From Anaerolineae bacterium (GTDB taxonomy: Bacteria; Chloroflexota; Anaerolineae; Anaerolineales; UBA4823), in the NCBI GenBank assembly GCA_003327455.1, contig QOQU01000005.1, positions 310,001 through 374,000 on the forward strand: a stretch of 64,000 nt of DNA. The letters run 5' to 3'. The stretch's first letter is position 1; each line of letters starts with the position of its first letter. This document shows positions 52,468 to 61,849 of this stretch, piece after piece. The translations under genes were made by a program, and so were the position numbers. The notes under the pieces were generated by a model. It was not told the DNA's origin. It ran no database searches and saw only the letters and a list, made by a program, of their open reading frames with translations.

Positions 52468-54243
52468 TTATCCTTCGAAGGGTACTTCGACCACTTTAGC
52501 CTGGATGGCTTGATGCAAAAGGTTGATCTCTTGTCTGACAGTGGTATAGACTTCTGCGAGGGACACCAGCCGTTTTTCGTTTTGATCCCGTCGTTTGAAT
52601 TCGACGGCATCTTGCTGGATCGTTCGCTCGCTCACGGTCAGGCGGATAGGGATACCGATTAAATCTGCGTCCATGAATTTCACGCCAGGGCTTTCATCAC
52701 GGTCATCATACAACACTTCAATGCCATTGCTTTGTAACTCTTGATATAGATTGTCGGCTGTCTGTTGTACTTTTTCGCTTTGCTGGCCACCAAGCGAGAC
52801 GATTTCAACTTCGTAAGGGGCGACCGTAATTGGCCAGATTAAGCCCTGTTCGTCGTGGTGTTCTTCGGCGATACAAGCCATTAAGCGACCACTGCCGATT
52901 CCATAAGAACCCATGATGATGGGTTTTTCCACCCCATCTTTGTCCAGGAAGGTACAACCCATAGCATCCGAATAGCGCGTCCCCAGTTTGAAGATATTGC
53001 CTACTTCAACGCCGCGTGCCGTGCGCAATGGAGCGCCGCAGCGAATACAGGCATCGCCATCCTGGGCAGCCGTGATGTCAGCCACGATGTTGGCTTGATA
53101 ATCCCGACCGTAATTGACATTTTTGAGATGATAGCCTGCCTCATTTGCCCCGGCAACCAGATTGGGTGATTGCGGTATCAGATCATCTACCACCACCAGG
53201 ACATTCTTCAAACCAACTGGAGAAGCGTAACCTGGCACAGCGCCCGTGGCGAGAATTTCTTCTTCGGTGGCGGGGCGCAGGTCTTTCGCCTTCAGCGTAT
53301 TGGCGAGTTTGGTTTCGTTGAGCTCCATATCCCCGCGCACGATGGCAAAAATAAAGGTTTCTTTGTACCCTCCATCCTCAGCGGGAAGGGTTGCCATCAT
53401 GAACACGGCTTTGGCGGTTTTCTGCTTAGGAACCTGCAGGTAGTTCGCCAGGGCTTCAATGGTCTTGGCATCAGGAGTATAGACTTTTTCAGCCGGGAGA
53501 GGTTCTTCGGGTGGAGGTGGAGTTTTCTTGAAAAAGGCAATCTGGCGATTGGCAGAGTAACCACAGTTGTCGCACAACACAAGCGTATCTTCGCCAATCG
53601 GGGTAAGATACATATATTCATGTGCCATCTGCCCGCCCATCATACCTACATCAGACTTCACAGCAATCACGGGGATGCCGCAACGATGAAAGATGTTGAA
53701 GTAAGCCTGATAGTGGGCGCGATATTGCTTGTCCAGCCCTTCCCAATCGGCATCCAGGCTATAGCTATCTTTCATGGTGAATTCCCGCACCCGAATTAGC
53801 CCGGCGCGTGGACGCGGATCGTCACGCCACTTGGTTTGAATGTGGTAAATCAAGCGCGGAAGCTGGCGATAGGAGCGGATGTCTTTGCGCACAATGTCCG
53901 CCACTACTTCCTCGTGGGTCATTGCCAGCACCATATCGCGGTTGTTTTTATCCTTGAAGCGACCCATCTCACTGCCGATTTGATACCAGCGTTGGGTCTC
54001 TTTCCAGATATCGGCCGGGTGCACGACGGGCATGGTCATCTCCTGACCGCCGATGGCATTCATTTCCTCACGCATGATGTTTTCGATCTTGGTCAGGGTT
54101 CTGCGTCCCAGCGGCAGATAACTGAAGATGCCGGCGGCAAGCTGGCGGATGAAACCTGCGCGTACCAAAAGTTGGTGGCTGGCGACCTCCGCCTCGGCAG
54201 GGGCTTCTCGTAAGGTAACATTGAATAATTGCGAAACTCTCAC
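52468..54243 (-). CDS. proS: Prolyl-tRNA synthetase (bacterial type)
   Basis: 591 residues, GTG start at 54243 behind a strong AAGGAGGAC. Class II motifs: LLVRAGFIRQLAAGIFSYLPLGRR, motif 2 region RDDPRPRAGLIRVREFTMKDSYS, and motif 3 GSYGIGSGRLMACIAE. The editing INS domain typical of bacterial ProRS lies between (about 240-380). It charges tRNA-Pro; a tRNA-Pro(GGG) gene is also in this window. A structured leader of about 165 bases precedes it. Confidence 0.97.
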   Translation of the reverse strand: MRVSQLFNVTLREAPAEAEVASHQLLVRAGFIRQLAAGIFSYLPLGRRTLTKIENIMREEMNAIGGQEMTMPVVHPADIWKETQRWYQIGSEMGRFKDKNNRDMVLAMTHEEVVADIVRKDIRSYRQLPRLIYHIQTKWRDDPRPRAGLIRVREFTMKDSYSLDADWEGLDKQYRAHYQAYFNIFHRCGIPVIAVKSDVGMMGGQMAHEYMYLTPIGEDTLVLCDNCGYSANRQIAFFKKTPPPPEEPLPAEKVYTPDAKTIEALANYLQVPKQKTAKAVFMMATLPAEDGGYKETFIFAIVRGDMELNETKLANTLKAKDLRPATEEEILATGAVPGYASPVGLKNVLVVVDDLIPQSPNLVAGANEAGYHLKNVNYGRDYQANIVADITAAQDGDACIRCGAPLRTARGVEVGNIFKLGTRYSDAMGCTFLDKDGVEKPIIMGSYGIGSGRLMACIAEEHHDEQGLIWPITVAPYEVEIVSLGGQQSEKVQQTADNLYQELQSNGIEVLYDDRDESPGVKFMDADLIGIPIRLTVSERTIQQDAVEFKRRDQNEKRLVSLAEVYTTVRQEINLLHQAIQAKVVEVPFEG

Positions 54244-54270
54244 GGCGTCCTCCTTGTGATTTATATAGAA

Positions 54271-54410
54271 CTGCCCTCTGTGGCTTTCGCTCCAGAGGGC
54301 AGGTTAATCAAGACTTTTGCCGGCGAACTCTCAGAAGCCGAAAGCCATCTCAGGGTTTTCGGGTAGGCGGGAACGGGGAGAGTTCGCTCGGGGATTTTAC
54401 AGCTATCATT
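54271..54410 (-). ncRNA. Structured 5' leader of proS, possible cis-regulatory RNA
   Basis: Three complementary pairs are visible. A 10-bp helix joins 54323-54332 and 54378-54387 (GCGAACTCTC/GAGAGTTCGC), enclosing 45 bases. A second perfect 10-bp hairpin lies at 54271-54280 and 54293-54302 (CTGCCCTCTG/CAGAGGGCAG) with a 12-base loop. Nine bases of that loop (54281-54289) are exactly complementary to 54339-54347 inside the first element, so a loop-loop or pseudoknot contact is possible. The second hairpin ends 15 bases before the SD. The T-box signature (TGGnACCGCG) is not seen. Confidence 0.55.
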
Positions 54411-54416
54411 AGTTTT

Positions 54417-54444
54417 AGTTTACCATTTTGTTTGACTCTGTCAA
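54417..54444 (-). promoter_or_regulatory. Putative proS promoter
   Basis: Minus-strand TTGACA and TAAACT with a 16-base spacer, just after the stop of the upstream radical SAM gene. Start near 54410. Confidence 0.5.
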
Positions 54445-54446
54445 GG

Positions 54447-55352
54447 CTAAACTTCGCCATCCAGTCGCTTCAAGCCCAGGGCTTTGGCGAAGGCAATGAC
54501 TTCTTGATATTCCGCGGAGGTGATGCGACGATTCAGTTCAGGATATTGATGGGCATGATAAAGCGGACGGTATTGATCCATCAGATTCAGGTAGGTGTTC
54601 GTTGAAATCTCCTGGGCAATGAACTTCAAGATTTGTTCACTTCCGGCAATGTGGTTGGGCAGAATTAAATGCCGAATTAACAAACCTCGTTGGGCTATGC
54701 CATTTTCATCGAGCACCAGATCACCAACCTGGCGATGCATCTCTTTGACTGCTTTCTGATTGATCTCAGGATAGTGGGGAATTCGCGAATATTTCCGGGC
54801 AAGGTTGGCATTACTGTATTTCATATCGGGCATATAGATATCGATAATTCCCTCCAGCAATCTCAAAGCGCTCAACGAATCATAACCGCCCGTGTTGTAG
54901 ACCAGCGGTAGATGCAGACCTTTTGTTCGCGCCGCGAGGATAGCTTCCAGGATTGGGACAATGACATGGGAAGGAGAGACGAGATTGATATTATGGCAGC
55001 CCAGGGCTTGTAAACGGAGCATGATTTCCGCCAATTGGGTTGAGGTGACTGCATAGCCTTGATAAAGTTGACTGATTTCGTAATTCTGGCAGTATTGACA
55101 ACGCAGGTTACAACCTGCAAAAAAAATCGTCCCTGAACCGCGCCAGCCTCGCAGAGGATACTCCTCCCCATGATGAGGTCCAAAGCTACTGATGTAAGCA
55201 GTAATGCCAGTCTTACAAACCCCTCGTTTCCCTTCCAGACGGTTGACTCCGCATTCCCAGCCGCACAGATCACAGTGGGTAAGATGTTCTCGGGCTAACT
55301 CCACTCGCTCCTGTAGCATAATCGGATCAAGAGTTACATAACTGGCTACCAT
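54447..55352 (-). CDS. Radical SAM protein, PflX/PflA-like
   Basis: 301 residues. The [4Fe-4S]/SAM motif is CNLRCQYC, preceded by an N-terminal Cys cluster CDLCGWECGVNR and a third Cys in GVCKTG, as in PflX-type proteins. Later blocks PLVYNTGGYDSL and DIYMPDMKYSN are family-typical. It resembles pyruvate-formate-lyase activating enzymes, but no glycyl-radical enzyme is nearby and the true substrate is not known. It starts 1 base after the glycerate kinase stop, so it is co-transcribed. Confidence 0.9.
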   Translation of the reverse strand: MVASYVTLDPIMLQERVELAREHLTHCDLCGWECGVNRLEGKRGVCKTGITAYISSFGPHHGEEYPLRGWRGSGTIFFAGCNLRCQYCQNYEISQLYQGYAVTSTQLAEIMLRLQALGCHNINLVSPSHVIVPILEAILAARTKGLHLPLVYNTGGYDSLSALRLLEGIIDIYMPDMKYSNANLARKYSRIPHYPEINQKAVKEMHRQVGDLVLDENGIAQRGLLIRHLILPNHIAGSEQILKFIAQEISTNTYLNLMDQYRPLYHAHQYPELNRRITSAEYQEVIAFAKALGLKRLDGEV

Positions 55353-55353
55353 C

Positions 55354-56718
55354 TTAACTTACAAACAAGAAAATCAGATCATTCACATTGGTATGGGTTG
55401 GGGTGGTATAGATACAATCGTTGAGTTGATTGAAAAAGGAGAAAGAGTCGTTGCGCTTCAAGAATTCATTGGGTTGTAAACCCATTTGGGCAGCACGGGA
55501 AAAGGTCGAACCGCTGACAACCGCGCCAGCAGCAGGGCTGAAACCATCATCTCCGTCGCTGGCAAGGGTGATTAACAGGGTGTTTTCCAGCCCCGCCATC
55601 TCTGCGACTGCGCCTAAAGCCAGTTCGGAGTTCCGTCCGCCAATCCCTGAGCCGCGGACCGTGACAGTTGTCTCACCACCGGCGATCCAGCAGATCGGCT
55701 GGTCGGCGTTGACCTGCTGTATGCTCAATTGACGGGCAAAAGCGGCAAATACGCGTCCAACCTGGGAGGCTTCCCCCTGTAAGAAAGAGGTCAGGTGCAA
55801 CGTTTTGACGCCAGCCGCCTGGAACGCGCGTTGAGCCGCTTCACAGGCATGGCGATTGCTGGCGATGATGTGATTCGCCACCCGCGAGAAATCCTCTGAC
55901 TGCGGCTTGAGGGTTTCGGGGTGGATTCCCCTGGCGCCTTCTTCCAGGTATTCCAGCACTGCGCCAGGAATCGAAGACCGTAATTCGTAATGATCGAGGA
56001 TCGCAAGAGCATCTTGGAAGGTGGTCGGGTCGGGAGCCGTTAAGCCTGAACCGATAACTTCCAGTGAATCGCCAATCACGTCTGAAATGATCAGGCTGAT
56101 GACCTGAGCGGGTTTGACTGCCTGGAAAATTCCGCCTCCTTTGAAACGATCAAGATGTTTGCGAATCGTATTCAATTCTTGAATGGTTGCTCCACAGCGT
56201 AAAAGGAGCTGGGTCGTTTTTTGAACCTCTCTCAAACGCAAGTTTGGACGTGGAGAAGTTAATAAAGCCGATGCGCCACCGGAGATCAGACAGAGCAGGG
56301 TATCCTGCGCTTGAATGGATTTTAGAAAACTTTCGACAGCCCTGGCAGCCGCCAGACTTTGCTGTTTCGGTACGGGATGATCCCCTAAAAGAACCGGGAA
56401 GTTGCTTTGCTCTTCAGATGGTCGGAATTTCGTGACAATGATTCCAGCAGAGATCTGATCCCCCAGGCTTTCTTTGGCGCCTGCAGCCATGGCAACCGCT
56501 GCTTTGCCAACGGCTAACAGGTAAAGTTTGCCTTCGCTGGATAGCGGATAAGATTGGTCTCCCACCCATAAGCGTCCTTGCTCTATATGGAGACTGCGCC
56601 GCACAGCCTGATCGCCGGCGACCTCGTTCAACGATTCTTGAATGGCTTTGAGCAGGATGTCCTTGTGTGGATGGTTTGCCAGGCTGGTGGGAATAGGATG
56701 GCGTAGATCAAAGCTCAT
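55354..56718 (-). CDS. Glycerate 2-kinase (GckA/MOFRL type)
   Basis: 454 residues with the two-domain GckA plan: DUF4147-like N-terminal domain (LLAVGKAAVAMAAGAKE, LISGGASALLTSPRP, TIRKHLDRFKGGG) and C-terminal MOFRL domain (CWIAGGETTVTVRGSGIGGRNSEL, TLASDGDDGFSPAAGAVVSG). It phosphorylates glycerate to 2-phosphoglycerate in serine, glyoxylate or glycerate use. It lies 7 bases after the SRAP gene. Confidence 0.95.
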   Translation of the reverse strand: MSFDLRHPIPTSLANHPHKDILLKAIQESLNEVAGDQAVRRSLHIEQGRLWVGDQSYPLSSEGKLYLLAVGKAAVAMAAGAKESLGDQISAGIIVTKFRPSEEQSNFPVLLGDHPVPKQQSLAAARAVESFLKSIQAQDTLLCLISGGASALLTSPRPNLRLREVQKTTQLLLRCGATIQELNTIRKHLDRFKGGGIFQAVKPAQVISLIISDVIGDSLEVIGSGLTAPDPTTFQDALAILDHYELRSSIPGAVLEYLEEGARGIHPETLKPQSEDFSRVANHIIASNRHACEAAQRAFQAAGVKTLHLTSFLQGEASQVGRVFAAFARQLSIQQVNADQPICWIAGGETTVTVRGSGIGGRNSELALGAVAEMAGLENTLLITLASDGDDGFSPAAGAVVSGSTFSRAAQMGLQPNEFLKRNDSFSFFNQLNDCIYTTPTHTNVNDLIFLFVS

Positions 56719-56725
56719 GATTTCC

Positions 56726-57388
56726 TCAAATTGGTTGAATACATTCGACCCGATCTTCTTTGGGGTTATTTACAATCTTTGAGACGGCAAAGTATTCCAT
56801 CTCTGAGGCGGGATAGGGTTTAAGCAAAGAAGTTAACCGCGTAACCTCTGCTTCGGATGCTTCTAACCAGTAGTGAAGGTCACTTGAGGGTAAGATTACC
56901 GGCATTCGGTCATGAATGGGTTTGATAAGATCATTTGCTTCGGTTGTGATAATGGCACAGGAAAAGATTTCAGAACCATCGGGGCTTTGCCAGCGATCCC
57001 ACAGGCCGGCGAAGGCAAAGGGCAATCCGGATTTCAGGCGTATCAGGAAAGGCCTTTTTGTTTTTCCTTCCTTTTGCCACTCAAAGAAGCCATCGGCCAG
57101 GATTAAGCAACGCCGATAGCGGTATGAACTCCGAAAGGCTGGTTTTTGAGTTAAGGTTTCTGCCCGCGCATTGATCAAACGATTGCCGATTTGAGGATCT
57201 TTTGCCCAATTCGGGATCAACCCCCACAGGAAGAAGTCCACTTGCTGCGGGTTATGGTTGGCAATGACAGCAACGGGTTGAGAAGGTGCGATGTTATAGC
57301 GAGGGGACATCTCTGGAGGAAACTCAGCCCAGGGAAAAGCTTTTTGAAGCTCGTTAATTTCAGTTGTCAGGGTAAAACGTCCACACAT
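56726..57388 (-). CDS. SRAP/HMCES-type DNA-abasic-site protein (YedK-like)
   Basis: 220 residues beginning MCGRFTL, with the catalytic Cys2 that forms a thiazolidine link to abasic sites in single-stranded DNA. Also seen: NIAPSQPVAVI (conserved Asn), LIPNWAKDP, NARAETLTQKPAFRS (Glu) and IHDRMPVIL (His). It protects stalled replication at abasic sites. It lies 11 bases after the methyltransferase and is probably in the same transcript. Confidence 0.95.
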   Translation of the reverse strand: MCGRFTLTTEINELQKAFPWAEFPPEMSPRYNIAPSQPVAVIANHNPQQVDFFLWGLIPNWAKDPQIGNRLINARAETLTQKPAFRSSYRYRRCLILADGFFEWQKEGKTKRPFLIRLKSGLPFAFAGLWDRWQSPDGSEIFSCAIITTEANDLIKPIHDRMPVILPSSDLHYWLEASEAEVTRLTSLLKPYPASEMEYFAVSKIVNNPKEDRVECIQPI

Positions 57389-57399
57389 TTTTGGCTCCT

Positions 57400-57978
57400 C
57401 TATTTTGAGGCAGACAATTTGCGCGCTATCAGGGATGCGGCTGCCCGTGGGTGCCCCTTCTCTTGCTCTTGCCAGCCCTCGCGGTAGAGCAGGATTTCGA
57501 AATCCGAAAAAGCGTTTAGCAGTTCGTTAGGTGCAAGAAGGTAGCGGTCGTCAATTTCGGGCTTCAGGCTTTTCATTTCTTGGGTCATGGTTTCGATAAT
57601 CAGCAAACCCTGTGGTTTGAGCCATTTTCGGACATTCTCCCAGATCGATCGTTGCAGGTAGTAAAAATTTAGGATCACGTCAAACGTGTTGGGAGGCAAA
57701 GAGAAATTTTCTAAATCTGCGCAAACAGCCAGGATTTGGGGGTAACGTGATCTGGCGTGTTTGACAGCGACCCAGGATATATCGACACCAACGACTTTAA
57801 ATCCGCGGCGGCATAAGAAGGCTGCGTTGTGACCTAACCCCATGGCTAAATCCAGTGCATAGCCTCCGGCTGGTAACCACTGGCTGGCTTCAATCAGCAG
57901 GGAACGGGGTTCTCGCAGGTCGAGATAACTGCTCTCCTGGTAGCGACTGTTCCATCGAATTGCATCGGTTTGCGCCAT
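57400..57978 (-). CDS. Class I SAM-dependent methyltransferase (TehB-like)
   Basis: 192 residues. SAM-binding motif I GYALDLAMGLGHNAAFL, motif II VVGVDIS, then a post-motif region FDVILNFYYLQRSIW and LKPQGLLIIETMT. The size and motifs match small TehB/UbiE-like methyltransferases acting on small molecules; the substrate is unknown. First gene of the minus-strand run ending in the radical SAM gene. Confidence 0.88.
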   Translation of the reverse strand: MAQTDAIRWNSRYQESSYLDLREPRSLLIEASQWLPAGGYALDLAMGLGHNAAFLCRRGFKVVGVDISWVAVKHARSRYPQILAVCADLENFSLPPNTFDVILNFYYLQRSIWENVRKWLKPQGLLIIETMTQEMKSLKPEIDDRYLLAPNELLNAFSDFEILLYREGWQEQEKGHPRAAASLIARKLSASK

Positions 57979-58209
57979 TATCCCTAATTTTACATTAGGT
58001 TTTCACAAATCGTGATCGTTGGACACCCAATCCTGCAGAAGAGATGAGATAGAATGATTTTTTCCATCTCCTGCTAACGACCGTTAAGCTTGATTCTCAG
58101 GGGGGTGATTAGGGAAATACGCTATGCTTCAGGCAATCCACTCCGCGCTGACAAAAGTTTATTGCGATTGTCAAAAGGTTTCGTGGTTTGAAATCCCTTC
58201 TCAGAACAT

Positions 58210-58457
58210 GAAAGGCTGTGCTACAAACAAACCTGCGATCCACGTTAACATAGGCTTCAGCCTGCGGACAGGCGTTGTGACTGCGACAGCCTGAAGGCTG
58301 TGCCACGGATTGGCTTGTGATCCAGGGTAACATAGGCTTGAGCCGGTGGATGCCCGCGTCGATTGCGACAGCCTGAAGGCTGTGCTACGAATTGTCTTGT
58401 GATCCACGGTAACATAGACTTCAGCCTGTGAGGCTCCCTGCAACGGTGCCTGAAAGA
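58210..58457. repeat. Three tandem copies of an approximately 82-bp repeat with nested palindromes
   Basis: Units begin near 58210, 58293 and 58375. Each carries a palindrome of the type CAGCCTGAAGGCTG, then GTGATCCA(C/G)GGTAACATAG, then a second palindrome (A)GGCTTCAGCC, before variable sequence. The last unit is degenerate. The gap 57979-58570 otherwise shows no gene; open frames inside it are products of the repeat. Confidence 0.8.
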
Positions 58458-58570
58458 CTGTAGGCGTGGATCCAAGAACGTCCCACACTTAGAACACTTT
58501 GAAAGGGCTATAAAATGGCTTTGAAACCTGGCGTTCTTTGATTAATTATAGTACAATTGTTCTACCTATT

Positions 58571-59725
58571 ATGACTACCTGGTGCTGTATCCGTAGAAGG
58601 CGATTCCTCAGAACTGCTCTGCCTGGCATGAAAGTTCTGGCTTATTTATTATTGTTGTTGATCTGCCTGATCTTCCCGCAAGGAGTGTTGGCGGCAAGCC
58701 AAATCCCACCGGATTTCAACCTGATTCGCTCGTCGGTGGGTGTACAGCTTTACCGAAAAGAATATCGCAACGGCTATCCAGACTACGTCCAGGTAATCCG
58801 TTTAGACCGCGGCGCCGAAGTGCGCCTGTTACATGGAAAAGTCGATTTTCAAGGCACACAAGCCGGTGTTTATGGGGGGTTAGATGTTCGTTTTACTTCG
58901 CGTTCTATTATCCAATACTGGGAGCAAATATTCTCCAGCACCTGGCGGGCTTTTTGCGTCACCAATGGACAGTTTTTCTATATGTATGAATACCCAACCC
59001 GTTTACCCTTTCCGCTGAAGGTGGATGGCAGAGTGGTGAGCGGGGGGTACTCGAAAGGGGAGTTTACCGATCAGAAATTGATGCTGGAAATTTGGAAAGA
59101 TCATGCAGATATTCGTCCATTGACAAAGTTAAACTTCCAAAATTCCGATGCCCCAAATATAGTGGGTGGTTTGACCGAAGACGCCCGGAAAAGCCCTGAG
59201 AAATCCGTTGGGCGCACGTTTGTCGGAGTTGCGGACCAAAATGAGGATGGGGTGTACGAGACCCTGTTGATCTACAGCACACAGGCGGCCCGGCAACGTG
59301 AGGCCGCTGACACCTTGCGCCAGTTCGGCGCTCAAAAGGTGATGATGTTAGATGGAGGGTTATCTACCCAACTGGTCTGTCAAGGAAAACCCTATATCCA
59401 AACCGAAAGGTCTGTACCGCAAGCCATCGCTGTTCTGGATGGGACAAAACCTTTTCGGCCTCGGCCACCAGCGCAGCCAATCCCAATTCGACCCAAGCAG
59501 GAAATGAGTCGGGGCGAAACACCAATTGAAGGCTCAGCGGTCTCTCCTACCCCGGTAGCGCACTCATCGGAGCAGGTGACTGCTGCAACGCTGTTAAATC
59601 ACTCAGGGGATGAAGGGAGTATGGGGTCATCAATTCGAATCAGAGATGTCCTGTTTGTACCTGTGCCTATCTTTTTGATTTCGATGGGGTTATTGGGCAT
59701 TCTTCGTCGTCTGTGGGGGCGATAG
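58571..59725 (+). CDS. Secreted phosphodiester-glycosidase-like (NAGPA/DUF2233) protein with C-terminal anchor
   Basis: 384 residues from ATG 58571; the true start is uncertain (TTG 58538 and ATG 58628 are in frame) and none has a good ribosome site. The N-terminus RRRRFLRTALPG followed by LLLLLICLI could be a Tat or Sec signal, with cleavage after GVLA. The NAGPA-type core shows VTNGQFF, GRTFVGVA and MLDGGLSTQLVC, matching the pattern of phosphodiester glycosidases. A Pro-rich linker (about 305-335) and a C-terminal membrane helix with RRLWGR suggest attachment to the cell surface. Substrate unknown. The 213-base gap after it holds nothing I can support. Confidence 0.78.
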   Translation: MTTWCCIRRRRFLRTALPGMKVLAYLLLLLICLIFPQGVLAASQIPPDFNLIRSSVGVQLYRKEYRNGYPDYVQVIRLDRGAEVRLLHGKVDFQGTQAGVYGGLDVRFTSRSIIQYWEQIFSSTWRAFCVTNGQFFYMYEYPTRLPFPLKVDGRVVSGGYSKGEFTDQKLMLEIWKDHADIRPLTKLNFQNSDAPNIVGGLTEDARKSPEKSVGRTFVGVADQNEDGVYETLLIYSTQAARQREAADTLRQFGAQKVMMLDGGLSTQLVCQGKPYIQTERSVPQAIAVLDGTKPFRPRPPAQPIPIRPKQEMSRGETPIEGSAVSPTPVAHSSEQVTAATLLNHSGDEGSMGSSIRIRDVLFVPVPIFLISMGLLGILRRLWGR

Positions 59726-59938
59726 AAGCAAGCGGGATACCGCTGAGGTTTGCACTTACCGATTGGCAGGGGACGAGAAAGAATGATCTTTATTCCCTAA
59801 GCTTTGATTTGCCTGATAGAACCTGGAAGGGTGGCGGACACCCCCAACCGCAAGCGATTGCAGGTCAGGAGGTCCGCCTGGAGCGGATGACTGTTTCGGA
59901 TGCCAACGGTGTCTTTCTATTGGAACGATATCCCGACT

Positions 59939-61780
59939 CTATTCCACAGTCACAGATTTTGCCAGATTGCGTGGTTGGTCCACATCCAGACCCCTCAGGG
60001 CAGCAATGTGATAAGCGAGAAGTTGTAAGGGAATGATTGAGGTAACGGGGCTCAGCAACCACGGCGTTGGGGGTACCCACAAAACAGCATCGGCAATGTT
60101 GGGAATCAACGCATCGCCATCGGTGGCAACTGCGATAACTGTACCACCGCGCGCTTTTGCCTGCTCCACCTGACTGAACATTTTTTCGTACCAGGGGTCT
60201 TTGGGGATCAGGGCAATGACCGGCATATCTCTGTCAATCAATGCGATAGGACCGTGTTTCATCTCTCCGGCTGGGTAAGCTTCAGCGTGGATATAGGAGA
60301 TTTCTTTTAACTTTAAGGCGCCTTCGTATGCAGTGGGCATATTAATGCCTCGTCCTAAATACAGGCAATTGGATGTTTCCAGGAGGGATTTTGCCACCTC
60401 GATTACGGCGCTCTCACGATCCAGGCAGATACCTACCAGATTTGGGATCATGCGTAAATCGTTGATCAACTGTTTTCGTGTGGTAGGTGAAAGATTGCCT
60501 CGTAGTTCAGCGAGAAGAATGGCGAGCATGTATAGATCGACCAAAGGGGCAGTATAAGCCTTTGTAGAAGCAACCCCAATCTCCGGCCCACACTGCATAG
60601 AAATATACCCATCTGCAATGCGCATAGCCTGGGAACCGATGGCATTGACAATACTCCATAATTTTGAACCGCGTTTACGAGCTTCTTCCATTGCCGCTAA
60701 GGTATCGGCGGTTTCCCCGGATTGACTGATGGCAATGGTGACACAGTCATTATCCACAATTGGCTCGCGATAACGAAACTCTGAGGCGATATCTACCTCG
60801 ACGGGGATGCGAGCGATGCGTTCGATCAGTATTTTCCCTACCATCCCGGCATGAGAAGCGGTTCCACAAGCGATAATGAAAATTTTTTGGATAGATCTGG
60901 CGAGTTCTGGAGTTAGATTTAGCTCATCTAAGTGAACATGCCCGTTTTGGAAGTCAACCCGCCCGGCGATGGTGTCCGTTATGGAACGGACTTGTTCATG
61001 AATCTCCTTTTGCATGAAGTGCCGATATTCGCCTTTTTCGGCTGCCACAGGATCCCATGGGATGGTGTGAGAAATTGGAGCGATTGTTTTGCCTTGCAAG
61101 GTTTGGACGGTCACCTGATCTCTGGTAACGATTGCCATCTGTTGGGAGTCCAGAAAAATGACTTTGCGGGTGTGCTCGAGAATGGCAGGTAAATCTGAAG
61201 CTACGTAGTTTTCACCTTCTCCGAGTCCAATTACCACACCACCGGCGTTCCCAATGCGGGCTGCAATGAGTTTGTCGGGTTCTCGAGCGGAGAAAACTAC
61301 AATCCCGTGCGCGCCTTCGATATGTTGTAATGCCATTTGCACCGCCTGGGTCAGATTCCCGTTCGAGGTTAGATACCGCTCGATGAGATGGACAATGACT
61401 TCGGTATCGGTTTCAGAGTTAAAGATAGCCCCTTCTGCTTCAAGCTCCTCCCGCAAGGGGCGATAATTTTCGACAATCCCATTATGGACCACCACAACCT
61501 CCCCAGTCATGCCGACATGTGGATGGGCGTTCTTTTCGCTCGGTGCGCCGTGGGTCGCCCATCGGGTATGTCCAATGCCGATGTTTCCACTGAGGGGGTT
61601 CTGCCGCACCAGATCGATTAGATGACTGATCTTACCGGCATCGCGGCGGATTTCGATTTTTTGATTGCACAGCACAGCAATACCGGCTGAATCGTAACCG
61701 CGATATTCCAGGCGTTGCAACCCATTGAGAATGATGGGCGTTGCATCGCGCGGCCCTATATAACCGACGATTCCACACAT
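59939..61780 (-). CDS. glmS: Glutamine-fructose-6-phosphate aminotransferase (isomerizing)
   Basis: 613 residues from ATG 61780; the longer frame starting at 61819 would bury the catalytic Cys. MCGIVGYIG places the Ntn nucleophile Cys at residue 2. The glutaminase domain has GIGHTRWATHG and NGIVENY, and the two SIS domains have ACGTASHAGMVGK, SQSGETADTLAAM and YPAGEMKHGPIALID, ending NLAKSVTVE. It makes glucosamine-6-phosphate for peptidoglycan and other amino sugars. GGAGGGATCCCT precedes the start, and a glmS ribozyme-like element lies in the leader. Confidence 0.97.
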   Translation of the reverse strand: MCGIVGYIGPRDATPIILNGLQRLEYRGYDSAGIAVLCNQKIEIRRDAGKISHLIDLVRQNPLSGNIGIGHTRWATHGAPSEKNAHPHVGMTGEVVVVHNGIVENYRPLREELEAEGAIFNSETDTEVIVHLIERYLTSNGNLTQAVQMALQHIEGAHGIVVFSAREPDKLIAARIGNAGGVVIGLGEGENYVASDLPAILEHTRKVIFLDSQQMAIVTRDQVTVQTLQGKTIAPISHTIPWDPVAAEKGEYRHFMQKEIHEQVRSITDTIAGRVDFQNGHVHLDELNLTPELARSIQKIFIIACGTASHAGMVGKILIERIARIPVEVDIASEFRYREPIVDNDCVTIAISQSGETADTLAAMEEARKRGSKLWSIVNAIGSQAMRIADGYISMQCGPEIGVASTKAYTAPLVDLYMLAILLAELRGNLSPTTRKQLINDLRMIPNLVGICLDRESAVIEVAKSLLETSNCLYLGRGINMPTAYEGALKLKEISYIHAEAYPAGEMKHGPIALIDRDMPVIALIPKDPWYEKMFSQVEQAKARGGTVIAVATDGDALIPNIADAVLWVPPTPWLLSPVTSIIPLQLLAYHIAALRGLDVDQPRNLAKSVTVE

Positions 61781-61849
61781 AGGGATCCCTCCAAAGACAA
61801 AGAATTGATATAGAGGCAATCACGGGAATATCCGTGCTTCCCATAGCTA

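Noticed and set aside
54244-54446. T-box leader before proS
   Set aside because: The conserved T-box antiterminator sequence (TGGnACCGCG) and a clear specifier loop are not visible, although the leader is structured.
58201-58480. Possible CRISPR array in the repeat cluster
   Set aside because: The units are about 82 bp, imperfect along their whole length, and lack the short identical repeat plus unique spacer pattern; no cas genes are present.
59713-60036. Plus-strand open frame after the phosphodiester-glycosidase-like gene
   Set aside because: It overlaps the end of that gene and the end of glmS on the other strand; no ribosome binding site or recognisable sequence.
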